Shown in pieces: positions 24,847 through 34,460 of a DNA stretch of 64,000 nucleotides (its first letter is position 1; every line of letters begins with the position of its first letter). A program made the position numbers and the translations under genes. Below the pieces are notes generated by a model. It was given only the letters and a program-made list of their open reading frames with translations, searched no databases and was not told where the DNA came from. Source of the DNA: JAKZVK01 sp965248255. Its GTDB lineage: Bacteria; Acidobacteriota; Terriglobia; Bryobacterales; UBA6623. The stretch covers positions 2,232,001 to 2,296,000 of the forward strand of contig CBDFIW010000004.1 of assembly GCA_965248255.1 (NCBI GenBank), written 5' to 3'.

Positions 24847-24850
24847 CATT

Positions 24851-26749
24851 TCATCGCAGACTGCCTTCCAAGTCTTTGGCGACTTCGACGATCCGGCGGG
24901 CGGTGGCGGGGGCATCCTCGCTGGCGAGCGCTCCGCCGGCGTAGCGGCCCGCTTCGCAACGTTCAAACAACGTGCCGAGCGCTTCGACGGTCTCCGCGCC
25001 CGCCCCACGTTCTTCCAGCACCGGCTTCACGTCCTTGAACGTGATCGCACCCGCAGGCAAGCCCAGACGGCCCCCCACGTATTGCCGCAACGCTTCGAGC
25101 AAGAGCGAATCCATCTGGTCGGCCGAGCGGCCGTTGCTCGACTCGACCGTCTTCAGGCTGTTTGTCAATTCGCGGAACGAGCGCCGCGCCCGTCGCGCCG
25201 CCGGATCCGCCTCGCGCGCACGCGAGAAAAGCGTAAACCCCAGCAGGCCAAAGTACGCCAGGGGCGGCAGCCCGATCAGCACCATCCACCCGGGTGAGCG
25301 CAGCCAAGCGGCGGGGCCGGCCTGCTGGTTCTCGAGCGCGTCGAAGCCCTCGTAGTTGTGCGCGATGCCGCCTTCGAGGCTTTCAAGCTCGGTCTGGATC
25401 GACTCGCCCCCTACCATGCCTTCCGCATCGCGCGCGGTGACGAGCCGGGTGGCGTGGACCGTCAACGGAATCGGTTCGGTTTTGGCCATCGCATAGCGGC
25501 CGCTGCCAGGGTCGAAATAACTCAGTTCGATCGGCGGAATCTGCTTTACTTCCGCGTGCTTGGCGCGAAGAGTCTGCGTAAAGAGCTTTGTGCGGCCCTT
25601 GACGGCGCCCGCGGCGCGCTCTTGCGGGATCTTGAAGTCACGCGCCAGGACCGGCTGGCCGCTCAGCGGCGGGAGCTCCACATTTTCGAGATAGCGCGGC
25701 CCGGCGATGCGCACACTGAGGGTGATCGGGTCGCCGACATTCAATTCGTTGGGTGCGCCCTCGGCCGAGATGGTGTATCTCCCGACGAGGCCGCTGAAGT
25801 TGGCAGGCCGGCCCGTCTGAGGCAGTTCGGCCACCTCCAACGTAGGCCGGTTCGACGGCACGACGAGGCTTTCGTAAACCGTGTCCCTGCCGAAGTTGAA
25901 GAAGCTGTCGTTGAAGAACTCATCGAACATGCTGCCCCGCCGGCCGCGGCGATATCCCTGGACTGCCTTGAGGCTGACTGTCGCTTGCGGCAGCGTCAGC
26001 TTTCCCGCTTTCTTGGGGATCAGGATCTTGCGGAAACGCACCGTCGTGAATTGCCTACCGTCGAGCGTGCCGCTTCCTTTCTCTCCGATCACTTGTTCCT
26101 TGCCCAGCGGGATCTGGACGTAGCGATCCGGACGGCTGCGATCAATGGCTGCGTCCGCTGCGGCGATGTGGAAGCGATCATCTTCGAGCACTGGCAGGCT
26201 GAACGAAAAACCCTCCACGTTCTTGGCGATGTACCAGGTTACGGTGAGGGTAGCTGGCTGGCCAGGATACGCCCGGCGTTCGGAGAGCGACTGCCGCAGT
26301 TTGAAGTCTGCGGTTTCGGTCGGCGGGTTGGCTCGAACCGTGACGGGCTGCGTGCGGGTCGTCTGGCCATCCGCGGAAATCGCGATCGACGGAATCGTAA
26401 GGCTGCCGGATTTCTTGAGTGTGAGACGGTAGCTGAACGTGTAGCCCCGGCGCACGACCCGGTTCATCTGACCGTTGATGATCGTTACCGACTGGCTATT
26501 GTTCTGTTGGCCGCTCATCTCCTGGATCGTGAAATCGGCCAGTCCGCTCAGGTCGGGCTTCGCGGGCGAATCACTCCCCTCCACCCGGATCTGAAAAACG
26601 AAAGGCTCGCCGAGGAAGACATGGCGTTTTTCGAGCGCCGCCTCGGCCTTCAGCGTCTGTGCCGGAGCGGGCTCGGCGCACACCAAGAGTCCGGCAACCA
26701 ACGAAGCGGCCATGAAGACTCGGCTGACGCTGTGAGAGATCACTACCAA
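24851..26749 (-). CDS. batD: BatD-like membrane protein
   Basis: 632-aa exported protein. Signal peptide in VFMAASLVAGLLVCAEPAPAQ; then repeated beta-sandwich domains with BatD-type motifs (EKRHVFLGEPFVFQIRV, QPATLTVTWYIAKNVEGFSFSLP, FRKILIPKKAGKLTLPQATVSLKA, NELNVGDPITLSVRIAGP); one membrane helix near residue ~500 (GWMVLIGLPPLAYFGLLGFTLF); and a cytoplasmic helical tail (ADQMDSLLLEALRQYVGGRLGLPAGAITFKDVKPVL). It overlaps the end of batC by 7 bp. Role as in Bacteroides/Leptospira Bat systems: envelope stress or aerotolerance, mechanism unknown. Confidence 0.88.
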   Translation of the reverse strand: MVVISHSVSRVFMAASLVAGLLVCAEPAPAQTLKAEAALEKRHVFLGEPFVFQIRVEGSDSPAKPDLSGLADFTIQEMSGQQNNSQSVTIINGQMNRVVRRGYTFSYRLTLKKSGSLTIPSIAISADGQTTRTQPVTVRANPPTETADFKLRQSLSERRAYPGQPATLTVTWYIAKNVEGFSFSLPVLEDDRFHIAAADAAIDRSRPDRYVQIPLGKEQVIGEKGSGTLDGRQFTTVRFRKILIPKKAGKLTLPQATVSLKAVQGYRRGRRGSMFDEFFNDSFFNFGRDTVYESLVVPSNRPTLEVAELPQTGRPANFSGLVGRYTISAEGAPNELNVGDPITLSVRIAGPRYLENVELPPLSGQPVLARDFKIPQERAAGAVKGRTKLFTQTLRAKHAEVKQIPPIELSYFDPGSGRYAMAKTEPIPLTVHATRLVTARDAEGMVGGESIQTELESLEGGIAHNYEGFDALENQQAGPAAWLRSPGWMVLIGLPPLAYFGLLGFTLFSRAREADPAARRARRSFRELTNSLKTVESSNGRSADQMDSLLLEALRQYVGGRLGLPAGAITFKDVKPVLEERGAGAETVEALGTLFERCEAGRYAGGALASEDAPATARRIVEVAKDLEGSLR

Positions 26750-27870
26750 TCCTTCTCAACCGGGCGGATTCCGAACACCACCTGCAGTTGACGGCGGCGG
26801 CGTTGTTCGCGTTCTTCGTCCAAGATGTCTTGCGCGTTCTGGAGGGCTTCTGCCTGCTCTTGCTGTTGCTGTGTGTCGTTTGGTTGCTGTTGAGCCTGTT
26901 GCTGGTTCTGCTGTTGCTCTTCTCCGGAACCGTTCAGCGAGTCGAGGGCCTTCTGCATCTCGTCGTGTGCTTGCTTCTGAGAGGACTGGGCGTCGGCCAA
27001 CTTTTGATCGCGTAGTTCCTGCTCGGCTTGCTGTTGTTTCGAAGCTGCTTGCTCCAGGTGTTCTTTGGCTTGCTCGGCCGACGAGTCCTGCTGTTGCCCC
27101 ATCTGGTCGCCGAGCTGTTTGGTTTCGTCCTTCAACCGCTGTTGTTGATTGGCAAGGTCTTGGGCCTGCTTGTCGACATCGGGCGAGTGGCCCTGCTGCT
27201 GTTGCTGCCGGCCGAGAGACTCGCTCCGCTCATTGGCTTGCTGCTGCTGATCGATCAACTCCTGCAGCTTGTCGGCTGCGTCCTGACCGGCATCCTGCCC
27301 GGACTGGTCGGATTGCTCGGACTGCTGGTCCTGCTGCGAGCCGTCGCCCTGGGAAGGCTGGTGCGGCTGGTTCTTCATCTGCTCGATCAGTGCTTGCATG
27401 GCCCGCCGGGCGACCTCGACATTGTGCCGGGCGTCGGCGAAGCCGGGTTCGAGCTTGAGTGCATCCTGGTAAAGCCGAACTCCTTGTTCGACGGAGGAGA
27501 GTGCCCGGCGCGGGTCCTGCTGCCCGTGGCCGATGCCCTCCCGGAACGAAGCGTTGCCTTGGTTGAACTTGCTCTGGGCTTCGAGTTCGGGATCCTCGGC
27601 CCGCAGGGCGGCCTGTTCGTACGCATCCATGGCATCGGTGAACTTGCCCTGCTGGTAGAGCGCGTTGCCCTTGTTGAACCAGACGTGAGCCGAGTCGGGC
27701 TGGGCTTGGGACGCCTTCTCGTAAGAGTCAAGGGCGTCTTTGTACTTCTCGCCGCGGTAGGCTTCGTTGCCCTCGCTGACCAACTCGCGCGCCGACTGCC
27801 CTTGGACGGTGGGCACCGCCCCGAGTACGACAAGAGCGGCTAACGCGACAGTGTTGCGGCGCCGCTTCAT
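26743..27870 (-). CDS. batC: BatC-like TPR protein with Gln-rich tail
   Basis: 375-aa exported protein. Start at MKRRRNTVALAALVVLGAVPTVQG (signal peptide). TPR motifs occupy ~residues 25-150 (SEGNEAYRGEKYKDALDSYEKASQAQPDSAHVWFNKGNALYQQGKFTDAMDAYEQAAL). The second half is extremely Gln/Asp/Ser-rich and low complexity (QQDQQSEQSDQSGQDAGQ; EEQQQNQQQAQQQPNDTQQQQ), ending in RRRRQLQVVFGIRPVEKDW. Starts 5 bp after batB and overlaps batD, so one transcript is expected. The Gln-rich region is longer than in many BatC proteins. Confidence 0.85.
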   Translation of the reverse strand: MKRRRNTVALAALVVLGAVPTVQGQSARELVSEGNEAYRGEKYKDALDSYEKASQAQPDSAHVWFNKGNALYQQGKFTDAMDAYEQAALRAEDPELEAQSKFNQGNASFREGIGHGQQDPRRALSSVEQGVRLYQDALKLEPGFADARHNVEVARRAMQALIEQMKNQPHQPSQGDGSQQDQQSEQSDQSGQDAGQDAADKLQELIDQQQQANERSESLGRQQQQQGHSPDVDKQAQDLANQQQRLKDETKQLGDQMGQQQDSSAEQAKEHLEQAASKQQQAEQELRDQKLADAQSSQKQAHDEMQKALDSLNGSGEEQQQNQQQAQQQPNDTQQQQEQAEALQNAQDILDEEREQRRRRQLQVVFGIRPVEKDW

Positions 27871-27874
27871 GGCG

Positions 27875-29047
27875 TCAGCTCCGACTCCCTGACCCGGACG
27901 AGCCGGAACCAAAAGGGTCTTGGTGGCGGACCGCACGGAGGTGCGATGTCGACGGAGCGCGCGGGTTTACACCCGTGCCTCTGTTGCGACCTCTGAAGTT
28001 TTCTGCCACGGTTGGCAAGGATTTCACTCCATACGTACTCTTGCGCTCCCGCACGACAATCTCCAGGCACAACAGCAAGAAAGCAATCCCGAGGAAGATC
28101 TGAAACTTCTCTTCGTACCGCTCGATCGTGGTCGAGCCCAGCGCCGTCTTTTCGGCCCCGGCAATGAGTTTGACGTAGACGTCCCCGAGGTCGATAGCTC
28201 CCGTCGCCACGTTTAGGTAGCGCCCGCCGGGGGTGGCGTTGACCATCTGACGAAGCGTGTCGCCGTCGAGTTTCGTCCAGACCTCCTGGCCCTGGTAGGT
28301 GACGAACGTCTTGCGTCCTTTGGCGCCGGTGATCGGGATGCGGCGCCCTTGGTTCTCGTCCCCTAGGCCGATCGCAATCAGCCTGACCCCCTGCTGGCCG
28401 GCGTCTTCGGCGGCCTGGACGGAGAAGCTTTCGTGGTCTTCGCCGTCGGTGATCAAGATGATGTCTTTGTACTCTTTCGACTGCTTGTCGAACACCTCAT
28501 CGAGCGACTTGCGGATGGCGTCTCCGATGAGGGTGCCGCCCCGCGAGACACTGTCCGGCGAGATATCTTCGAGCCCCATACGGAAGAAGCCGTAGTCGAG
28601 CGTCAGCGGACACTTGACCACCGATGTGCCCGCAAACGCAATCAGAGCCACACGGTCGCCCTGCAGCCGCTCGATGCTGTCGAGGATGGCGAGCTTGGCG
28701 CGCTCAAGACGGTTCGGCGCGAGGTCTTCGGCCAACATGCTCTTTGAGACGTCGAGCAGGAAAACCACGTCGCGGCCCTGCCGCTCGATCTCCTGTGCCA
28801 CGCGATTCCAAGAGGGGCGTGCCAGGGCGACCACCGCGCAGGCAAACGCCACCAGCAACAGTGCGGCCTTCCAATGGCGCCGGCCGGCGAGGACCGTGGT
28901 GTTGATCTGCTTGAGCAGGTCGGCCTCGGCGAATCGTTGTAGCGCCTGCCGTCGGCGATGTGCGGCGTAGAGGTAGACGCCGGCCAGCAGTGGGATCACC
29001 CACAACAGGTACAGCATCTCGATCTGTAGCAGCCGCGTCTCGCTCAT
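27875..29047 (-). CDS. batB: BatB-like von Willebrand factor A membrane protein
   Basis: 390-aa protein: N-terminal membrane segments (MLYLLWVIPLLAGVYLYAA; WKAALLLVAFACAVVALA), then a VWA domain with a MIDAS metal site, VVFLLDVSKSMLAED (D-x-S-x-S), Thr in RGGTLIGDAI and Asp in IILITDGEDH, then a third helix (FQIFLGIAFLLLCLEIVVRE) and a Gly/Ser/Arg-rich tail of about 50 residues. Overlaps batA by 4 bp. The MIDAS residues are intact, so cation-dependent protein binding is likely. The tail beyond the last helix is unusual and may be a run-on into repeat-derived DNA. Confidence 0.9.
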   Translation of the reverse strand: MSETRLLQIEMLYLLWVIPLLAGVYLYAAHRRRQALQRFAEADLLKQINTTVLAGRRHWKAALLLVAFACAVVALARPSWNRVAQEIERQGRDVVFLLDVSKSMLAEDLAPNRLERAKLAILDSIERLQGDRVALIAFAGTSVVKCPLTLDYGFFRMGLEDISPDSVSRGGTLIGDAIRKSLDEVFDKQSKEYKDIILITDGEDHESFSVQAAEDAGQQGVRLIAIGLGDENQGRRIPITGAKGRKTFVTYQGQEVWTKLDGDTLRQMVNATPGGRYLNVATGAIDLGDVYVKLIAGAEKTALGSTTIERYEEKFQIFLGIAFLLLCLEIVVRERKSTYGVKSLPTVAENFRGRNRGTGVNPRAPSTSHLRAVRHQDPFGSGSSGSGSRS

Positions 29048-30096
29048 GGAATCCTTCGAAACAGCGTGCCTGCAAGTACGACTTCGAGCCCCAGGAGACC
29101 CAGGCCCACCAGCGCGAATGGCGGGAAGTATTCGCGATAGTCGACGTAGCGCGTCGACTCAATCTCGCTCTTCTCGAGCTCGTCGATCTCTTGGTAGACC
29201 GCTTTCAAGGCCTCGGCGTCGTCCGCCACGCGGTGGAGGCCGCCGGTGGTCTCAGCCAGAGTCTTGAGCGCTCCCTCGTCCACGCCGGCGCGTCCGAACG
29301 GCATCGAGAAATTCCCGAAGGGGGTGCGAATCGATCCGCCGCCGCCGATGCCGATGGCATAGATCTTGATGTCCCATTTGGCGGCAAGATCGGCCGCTTC
29401 TTTCACCGAGCGTTGCCCGGCATTGTTCTCGCCGTCGGTGAGCAGGATGATGACCTTGCTCTTGATCTCATAGTCTTGGGTCGCGCCGGTCTGCTGCGCG
29501 ATGGCCTGTTCGGCGGTTTGTAGGCGTGCCGCCGCGAGTGCGACGGCGTCGCCGATCGCCGTGCCGTCTTCGGCCCTCCGCTGGACGAGTTTCACGCTCG
29601 GAAGAAAGCCCGACAAGGCTCCGTGCGCCAACGTCAGCGGGCAGATGGTATCGGCATAGCGAGCGAAGGTGATCATGCCGACCAGGTCAGCCGCACGCCC
29701 GTTGAGGTCGTTGCCGTCGCCTTGAAGGAACTCTTCGAAGACCCGTTTGGCCGTGTCGAGCCGGGTGAGCCGCTCGCCCTGGTAGCGCAGCTCCGCGCTC
29801 ATGCTGCTCGATCGGTCGAGCACCATCTCGATGGCGATGCCGCGGCTGACGTCGCGGACGTGCTCGGTGCCCATCTGCGGCCGCGCCAGAGCGATGGCGA
29901 TCAGCACCAGAGCCACGACGCGCAGGACGAGCGGCACGCCAAGGAGCTGCCGGCGCAACGAGCGCCCCGCCTTAAGGGCGCCGGCCGTCGAAGAGAAGCG
30001 TAAAGCCCCTTCTCCGCGCCTCCGGCTGCGCAGATAGAGAAGCAGCGGGATCAGCAACAGGGCGAGAAACAGCCAGGGTGACTCGAAACGGAGCAT
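29044..30096 (-). CDS. batA: BatA-like von Willebrand factor A membrane protein
   Basis: 350-aa protein with N-terminal helices (PWLFLALLLIPLLLYLRSRRR; LGVPLVLRVVALVLIAIALARP), a VWA domain with MIDAS IEMVLDRSSSMSAEL, Thr in EDGTAIGDAV and Asp in IILLTDGENNAG, and a C-terminal helix (FALVGLGLLGLEVVLAGTLF). This is the standard BatA topology with the VWA domain in the periplasm. All three MIDAS loops are intact. It starts 85 bp after the upstream lipoprotein gene. Confidence 0.92.
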   Translation of the reverse strand: MLRFESPWLFLALLLIPLLLYLRSRRRGEGALRFSSTAGALKAGRSLRRQLLGVPLVLRVVALVLIAIALARPQMGTEHVRDVSRGIAIEMVLDRSSSMSAELRYQGERLTRLDTAKRVFEEFLQGDGNDLNGRAADLVGMITFARYADTICPLTLAHGALSGFLPSVKLVQRRAEDGTAIGDAVALAAARLQTAEQAIAQQTGATQDYEIKSKVIILLTDGENNAGQRSVKEAADLAAKWDIKIYAIGIGGGGSIRTPFGNFSMPFGRAGVDEGALKTLAETTGGLHRVADDAEALKAVYQEIDELEKSEIESTRYVDYREYFPPFALVGLGLLGLEVVLAGTLFRRIP

Positions 30097-30181
30097 GATA
30101 GGTCGATCCGGGTGCCGCTCGGTGGGTCGTCTACTTCCTACTTCCTATTTTATAGCGACGGCTCTCTCGGTAAGGGCCAGG

Positions 30182-31222
30182 TCACGATGCGACAGCGGCC
30201 TTCTCCTCGGCGGGCTCGACCTTCGTCTCGTCGACGAACCGTCGGCAGGCGCCAACGGTATCGTCGATCTCCTCTTTCGACGGCTGGTGCTCGGCGAACT
30301 TGACCATGTCGCAATGGCGCAGGAAATCCTGTAGCAGGCCCTTGTGGGCGGGCGCGAGGGCGGCGGTGGAACGCAACTCGTCCATGAACTCCTCCGTGGT
30401 TCGCTCGGGGGCGCGGAGGCCGAAGCGGTCTTCGATGTAGTGCCGCAGGATATTCGAAAGCCGCAAATAGAAAAGTTTAGCGTCGCCTTGCATCAGCAGG
30501 TCTTCGGCAAGTAGCTCCTCGAGCGCCCGATAGGCGACCTCGTGAGCGGGCAGCGGCTTGGCCGCCTCGGCGTGGCCGCTTTGCCGGCGCTTCCAGAAGT
30601 AGTAGCCCGCGGCCAGTGCCAGCACGGCCAGGGCCGCGGCAACGTACAGCCACCAGCGATGCTCGCCCGGAAGATCCAGCGGCGGTGCGATCTCTTTGAT
30701 GTCCGGTTCTTCGGCTGACTCGGGCAAGACCGACTTGACGTCAATCGCCTGCTCGGTCGTCTCGATCGACTGCTTCCCGTCCTCACCAGCGTCCTTCGGC
30801 CCGAAGCGAACCGCCATCGCCGGGATGGTGTATTTCCCCGGCAAAAACGGCTCCAACTCGAATGACTTGCTCGCCAGGACCCGCCCGCCCTCGACGAGTT
30901 TGGGAGCTGAGGTTCGGGAATTGACGATCTGGAACTCCTCGAGCTTCTCCTCGAATGCCGGAAACTCGATCTGTTCCTCCTCGGGTGCAAGGGCTTCCAG
31001 AACCAACTCGATGCGGTCGGCCGCTGTGATCTCGCGCCGGCTGACCTTGAGGGTGAGCGAGACGAGGCCGTTTTCGTACTGCTCCTGGATCTCGTAGGCT
31101 TCGGCCGCGCTGCCACTCGGGGAATCTCCGGAACAGGCGGTGAACAGAAGCAACCCGGCCAGTAGCAGGGCACAGGCCGTGGCGCGAACGCCGAGAGCCC
31201 GCGCTTCGCGGCACACTCTCAC
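30182..31222 (-). CDS. Bat-operon lipoprotein with BatD-like sandwich and helical tail
   Basis: 346-aa protein with a lipobox LLLFTAC (Cys ~30), an acidic extracytoplasmic beta-rich region (SLTLKVSRREITAADRIELVLEALAPEEEQIEFPAFEEKLEEFQIV; LEPFLPGKYTIPAMAVRFGP) similar in style to BatD repeats, one membrane helix (WWLYVAAALAVLALAAGYYFW, ~residues 190-210), and a cytoplasmic helical domain (EVAYRALEELLAEDLLMQGDAKLFYLRLSNILRHYIEDRFGL) resembling DUF4381 proteins of MoxR-DUF58-VWA operons. Overlaps the DUF58 stop by 4 bp. A lipobox plus a membrane helix in one protein is unusual; the N terminus may instead be an ordinary signal. Confidence 0.75.
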   Translation of the reverse strand: MRVCREARALGVRATACALLLAGLLLFTACSGDSPSGSAAEAYEIQEQYENGLVSLTLKVSRREITAADRIELVLEALAPEEEQIEFPAFEEKLEEFQIVNSRTSAPKLVEGGRVLASKSFELEPFLPGKYTIPAMAVRFGPKDAGEDGKQSIETTEQAIDVKSVLPESAEEPDIKEIAPPLDLPGEHRWWLYVAAALAVLALAAGYYFWKRRQSGHAEAAKPLPAHEVAYRALEELLAEDLLMQGDAKLFYLRLSNILRHYIEDRFGLRAPERTTEEFMDELRSTAALAPAHKGLLQDFLRHCDMVKFAEHQPSKEEIDDTVGACRRFVDETKVEPAEEKAAVAS

Positions 31223-32094
31223 AGCCTTCGCTCTCTCATCCGGAAGAAGCCCACCAGGTCGCGCACGTAGTCGCGGCCGGAGAGCAGGTTGATGTGATCG
31301 ATTCCGCCGGCACGAAACATCTCGCCGAGTCCCTCGGAGTGTTCCCGGCCGAGCTTCTCGTACTCGCGCCTCACGGCGTCACTGCCCGTATCGATCAACA
31401 CGCGCTCCCCGGTCTCGGCGTCCTCCAACTCGACGAGCCCTACGTTGGGCAAGTCTCTCTCTCTCGGATCACTGATCGAGACGGCGATCAGGTCGTGGCG
31501 TCGGGCCAGCACCCGCAGACGCTTCTGGTAGCCTTCCGCCTGGAAGTCGGATACTAGAAACACCACTGCGCGCCGATGGCTGACCCGACCGAGGTAGTCG
31601 AGCGCCTGGCCGATGTCGGTAAGCGTCTGCCGTGGCTTGAAGTTCAGCAGATCGCGAATCAGCCGCAGGACGTGCGAGAGGCCCTTCTTCGGCGGGATAT
31701 ACAGTTCGATGACATCGGTAAAGACGATCAGCCCGACCTTGTCGTTGTTCTTGATGGCTGAAAACGCGAGCAGCGCGCACAGCTCCGCCGCGACCTCGTT
31801 CTTGAGCTTCTCCGTACTGCCGAACGTCCCCGAGGCCGACAAGTCAACCACGAACATGACGGTCAGCTCGCGCTCCTCGACGTAGCGCTTCACATAAGGC
31901 TGCCCCGTGCGCGCGGTGACGTTCCAGTCGATGGTGCGGATCTCGTCGCCCGGGGTGTACTCGCGTACTTCGTCGAACTCCATCCCGCGGCCTTTGAAGA
32001 CACTGTGGTACTCCCCGGCGAGAACGTCGTTCACGGCCTTGCTGGTGTAGATCTGGATGAAGCGAATCTTCTTTGCCAGCTCCTTGGGAATCAT
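31219..32094 (-). CDS. DUF58 family protein
   Basis: 291-aa protein with the hallmark DUF58 segment GRGMEFDEVREYTPGDEIRTIDWNVTARTGQPYVKRYVEERELTVMFVVDLSASGTFGS, followed by a degenerate VWA-like fold (VGLIVFTDVIELYIPPKKG; AVVFLVSDFQAEGY). The MIDAS-like DLSAS is present. No membrane segment. DUF58 proteins occur with MoxR ATPases and are thought to be their clients or adaptors. Located between moxR and the Bat lipoprotein gene, matching the usual moxR-DUF58-bat order. Confidence 0.92.
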   Translation of the reverse strand: MIPKELAKKIRFIQIYTSKAVNDVLAGEYHSVFKGRGMEFDEVREYTPGDEIRTIDWNVTARTGQPYVKRYVEERELTVMFVVDLSASGTFGSTEKLKNEVAAELCALLAFSAIKNNDKVGLIVFTDVIELYIPPKKGLSHVLRLIRDLLNFKPRQTLTDIGQALDYLGRVSHRRAVVFLVSDFQAEGYQKRLRVLARRHDLIAVSISDPRERDLPNVGLVELEDAETGERVLIDTGSDAVRREYEKLGREHSEGLGEMFRAGGIDHINLLSGRDYVRDLVGFFRMRERRL

Positions 32095-32174
32095 GGGGTG
32101 GTGTCAGGTCGTGGCGGGCGTCTCGGCTTGCTAGTGGACTGTCGCAAAGAAAACCTAATGGTAAATGAGCAGCC

Positions 32175-32201
32175 GGGCGGGCACAGCGGCCCGCCCCTAC
32201 A
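32175..32201. repeat. Dispersed repeat family E
   Basis: GGGCGGGCACAGCGGCCCGC then CCCTACA, in the 133-bp spacer between moxR and the DUF58 gene. Same element as at 11333 and 7315. It is followed by GGCGTTACGCCA, a small palindrome. Confidence 0.75.
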
Positions 32202-32227
32202 GTCGCTGGGGCGTTACGCCACACCGC

Positions 32228-33217
<990 letters not shown>

Positions 33218-33609
33218 CGGATCTGTCCTCGCAAGCTCCTCTTTCAATCATAAAAGGATCGGGCGCCGGCACGGTGTCCGGGCGTGAGAGTTGCCGCCGG
33301 AGCGATCTTCGCCGGCCGGAGTTTCGGCCCGGCGTTCCAGTGGGCGGAAATTCCCTGTGATGGGGCCTTCTTTCAGATCAACGCTTTCGTGGCGGACGGT
33401 GTCACGTCTGGTGACGAGGCGCCGGTCGGGATCACGGCGACGGCAACAGCTTTCGGAGCCGTGCCGACGCTGATTGCCGCGAGTCGCAGAGGCTGCGGGC
33501 CCGAGGCTGACGGCCGGGCGGGTGAGCAAGCGAAACCTGGATCGTCAGTGGCAGGCACCCGACGTTGGCGCCGCCGATTAGGATTCACGCACGGCGGCGT
33601 CGGTGAGCG
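33218..33609. other. No supported gene (upstream of moxR)
   Basis: 392 bp containing the presumed bat-operon promoter region. Overlapping open frames on both strands have no recognisable domain or ribosome binding site. No clear -35/-10 pair could be chosen by eye. Confidence 0.45.
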
Positions 33610-34278
33610 TCAGGACTCGAGACGGATTCTCCTGACGAACACGGGAATAGTGGGTGCATCTTTGTTGCCGTCCACCGTCGCCGTTTTGACCTTGCTGATC
33701 GCAACGGCCACATCCATGCCCTCGATCACCTTGCCGAAAACACAGTAGCCAGAGCCGTCGCCCTTGGGATGGTCACGATCATACAAGCGGTTCCTCTTGA
33801 GGTTGATGAAGAACTGCGAGGTCGCACTATCCGGGTCCTCTCCGCGCGCCATGGTGACCATGCCCCGCTCGTTCTTCAGGCCGTTGTCGGACTCATTCTC
33901 GATCGCCGGCCGCGTGTACTTCCGTCTCATGCCGCTCGTGTCCCACTTGAATGCGCCACCCTGGATGGCGTTGCTGAGCACGCGGTGAAAGATCGTGCCG
34001 TCGTAGAACTTGCGGTCGACGTACTTCAAGAAGTTGGCGACCGTCTTCGGCGCCTCCTCCGGGTAGAGTTCGATCCGAATCATGCCTTTGGTCGTTCTCA
34101 TCGCGACGACGGGCGTTCCGGTGAGAACTTCCTCTTCCTTGGCTGGAGGCTCGGCCGTCTTGGCTACGGGCTCGACCTCTTCGACCTTAGCCTCGGTGGA
34201 AGGTGAAGAATCACAGCCGGCTGCGATGAGCAAGGCAGCGCACAGAACGGCACTGAGAGCCTTTGGTATGGATGTCAT
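33610..34278 (-). CDS. Cyclophilin-type peptidyl-prolyl isomerase lipoprotein
   Basis: 222-aa lipoprotein. Start at MTSIPKALSAVLCAALLIAAGC with lipobox LIAAGC; the Ser/Glu/Pro-rich linker (SSPSTEAKVEEVEPVAKTAEPPAKEEE) precedes a cyclophilin domain from ~residue 60. Motifs: TTKGMIRIELYPEEAPKTVANFLKYV, FYDGTIFHRVLSNAIQGGAF, GMVTMARGEDPDSATSQFFINL and YCVFGKVIEGMDVA. The catalytic Arg (FHRV) and substrate-pocket QFFINL are present. It probably assists folding in the periplasm. Stands alone on the minus strand. Confidence 0.93.
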   Translation of the reverse strand: MTSIPKALSAVLCAALLIAAGCDSSPSTEAKVEEVEPVAKTAEPPAKEEEVLTGTPVVAMRTTKGMIRIELYPEEAPKTVANFLKYVDRKFYDGTIFHRVLSNAIQGGAFKWDTSGMRRKYTRPAIENESDNGLKNERGMVTMARGEDPDSATSQFFINLKRNRLYDRDHPKGDGSGYCVFGKVIEGMDVAVAISKVKTATVDGNKDAPTIPVFVRRIRLES

Positions 34279-34460
34279 ACTTGCCTCCGTTGCATTGATG
34301 GGTTCGGGGCCAAAGGGGGGATGCAACCGGTGGGTCCGAGAGCCCGCGTGCGGCTGCCTCCGCTCATGCCCCCTGGAGATTCTAGCACCGCCAGAGCGTC
34401 TTGCAAATAGTGAGTCCGCCGCTGCGGCTGCCGGACGTCGCCGCCCCGCCCGCCGTGTGG

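Larger units (their letters stand above)
24444..24850. other. Repeat island between batD and batE
   Basis: 407 bp with no credible gene. From left: a CGTAAGCCTGCTGAAGGT block near 24513 shared with 11371, two family B CCCCTGCCGGGG palindromes flanking a CCCACGG/CCGTGGG hairpin (24631-24720), and family D (24792-24846). The island separates two genes normally adjacent in bat operons. Confidence 0.65.

Noticed and set aside
25358..26791. 477-codon open frame on the plus strand
   Set aside because: Entirely antisense to batD, Arg/His/Ala-rich composition with no domain; a high-GC shadow.
33284..33748. 154-codon plus-strand frame
   Set aside because: Overlaps the cyclophilin gene antisense, no domain, no ribosome site.
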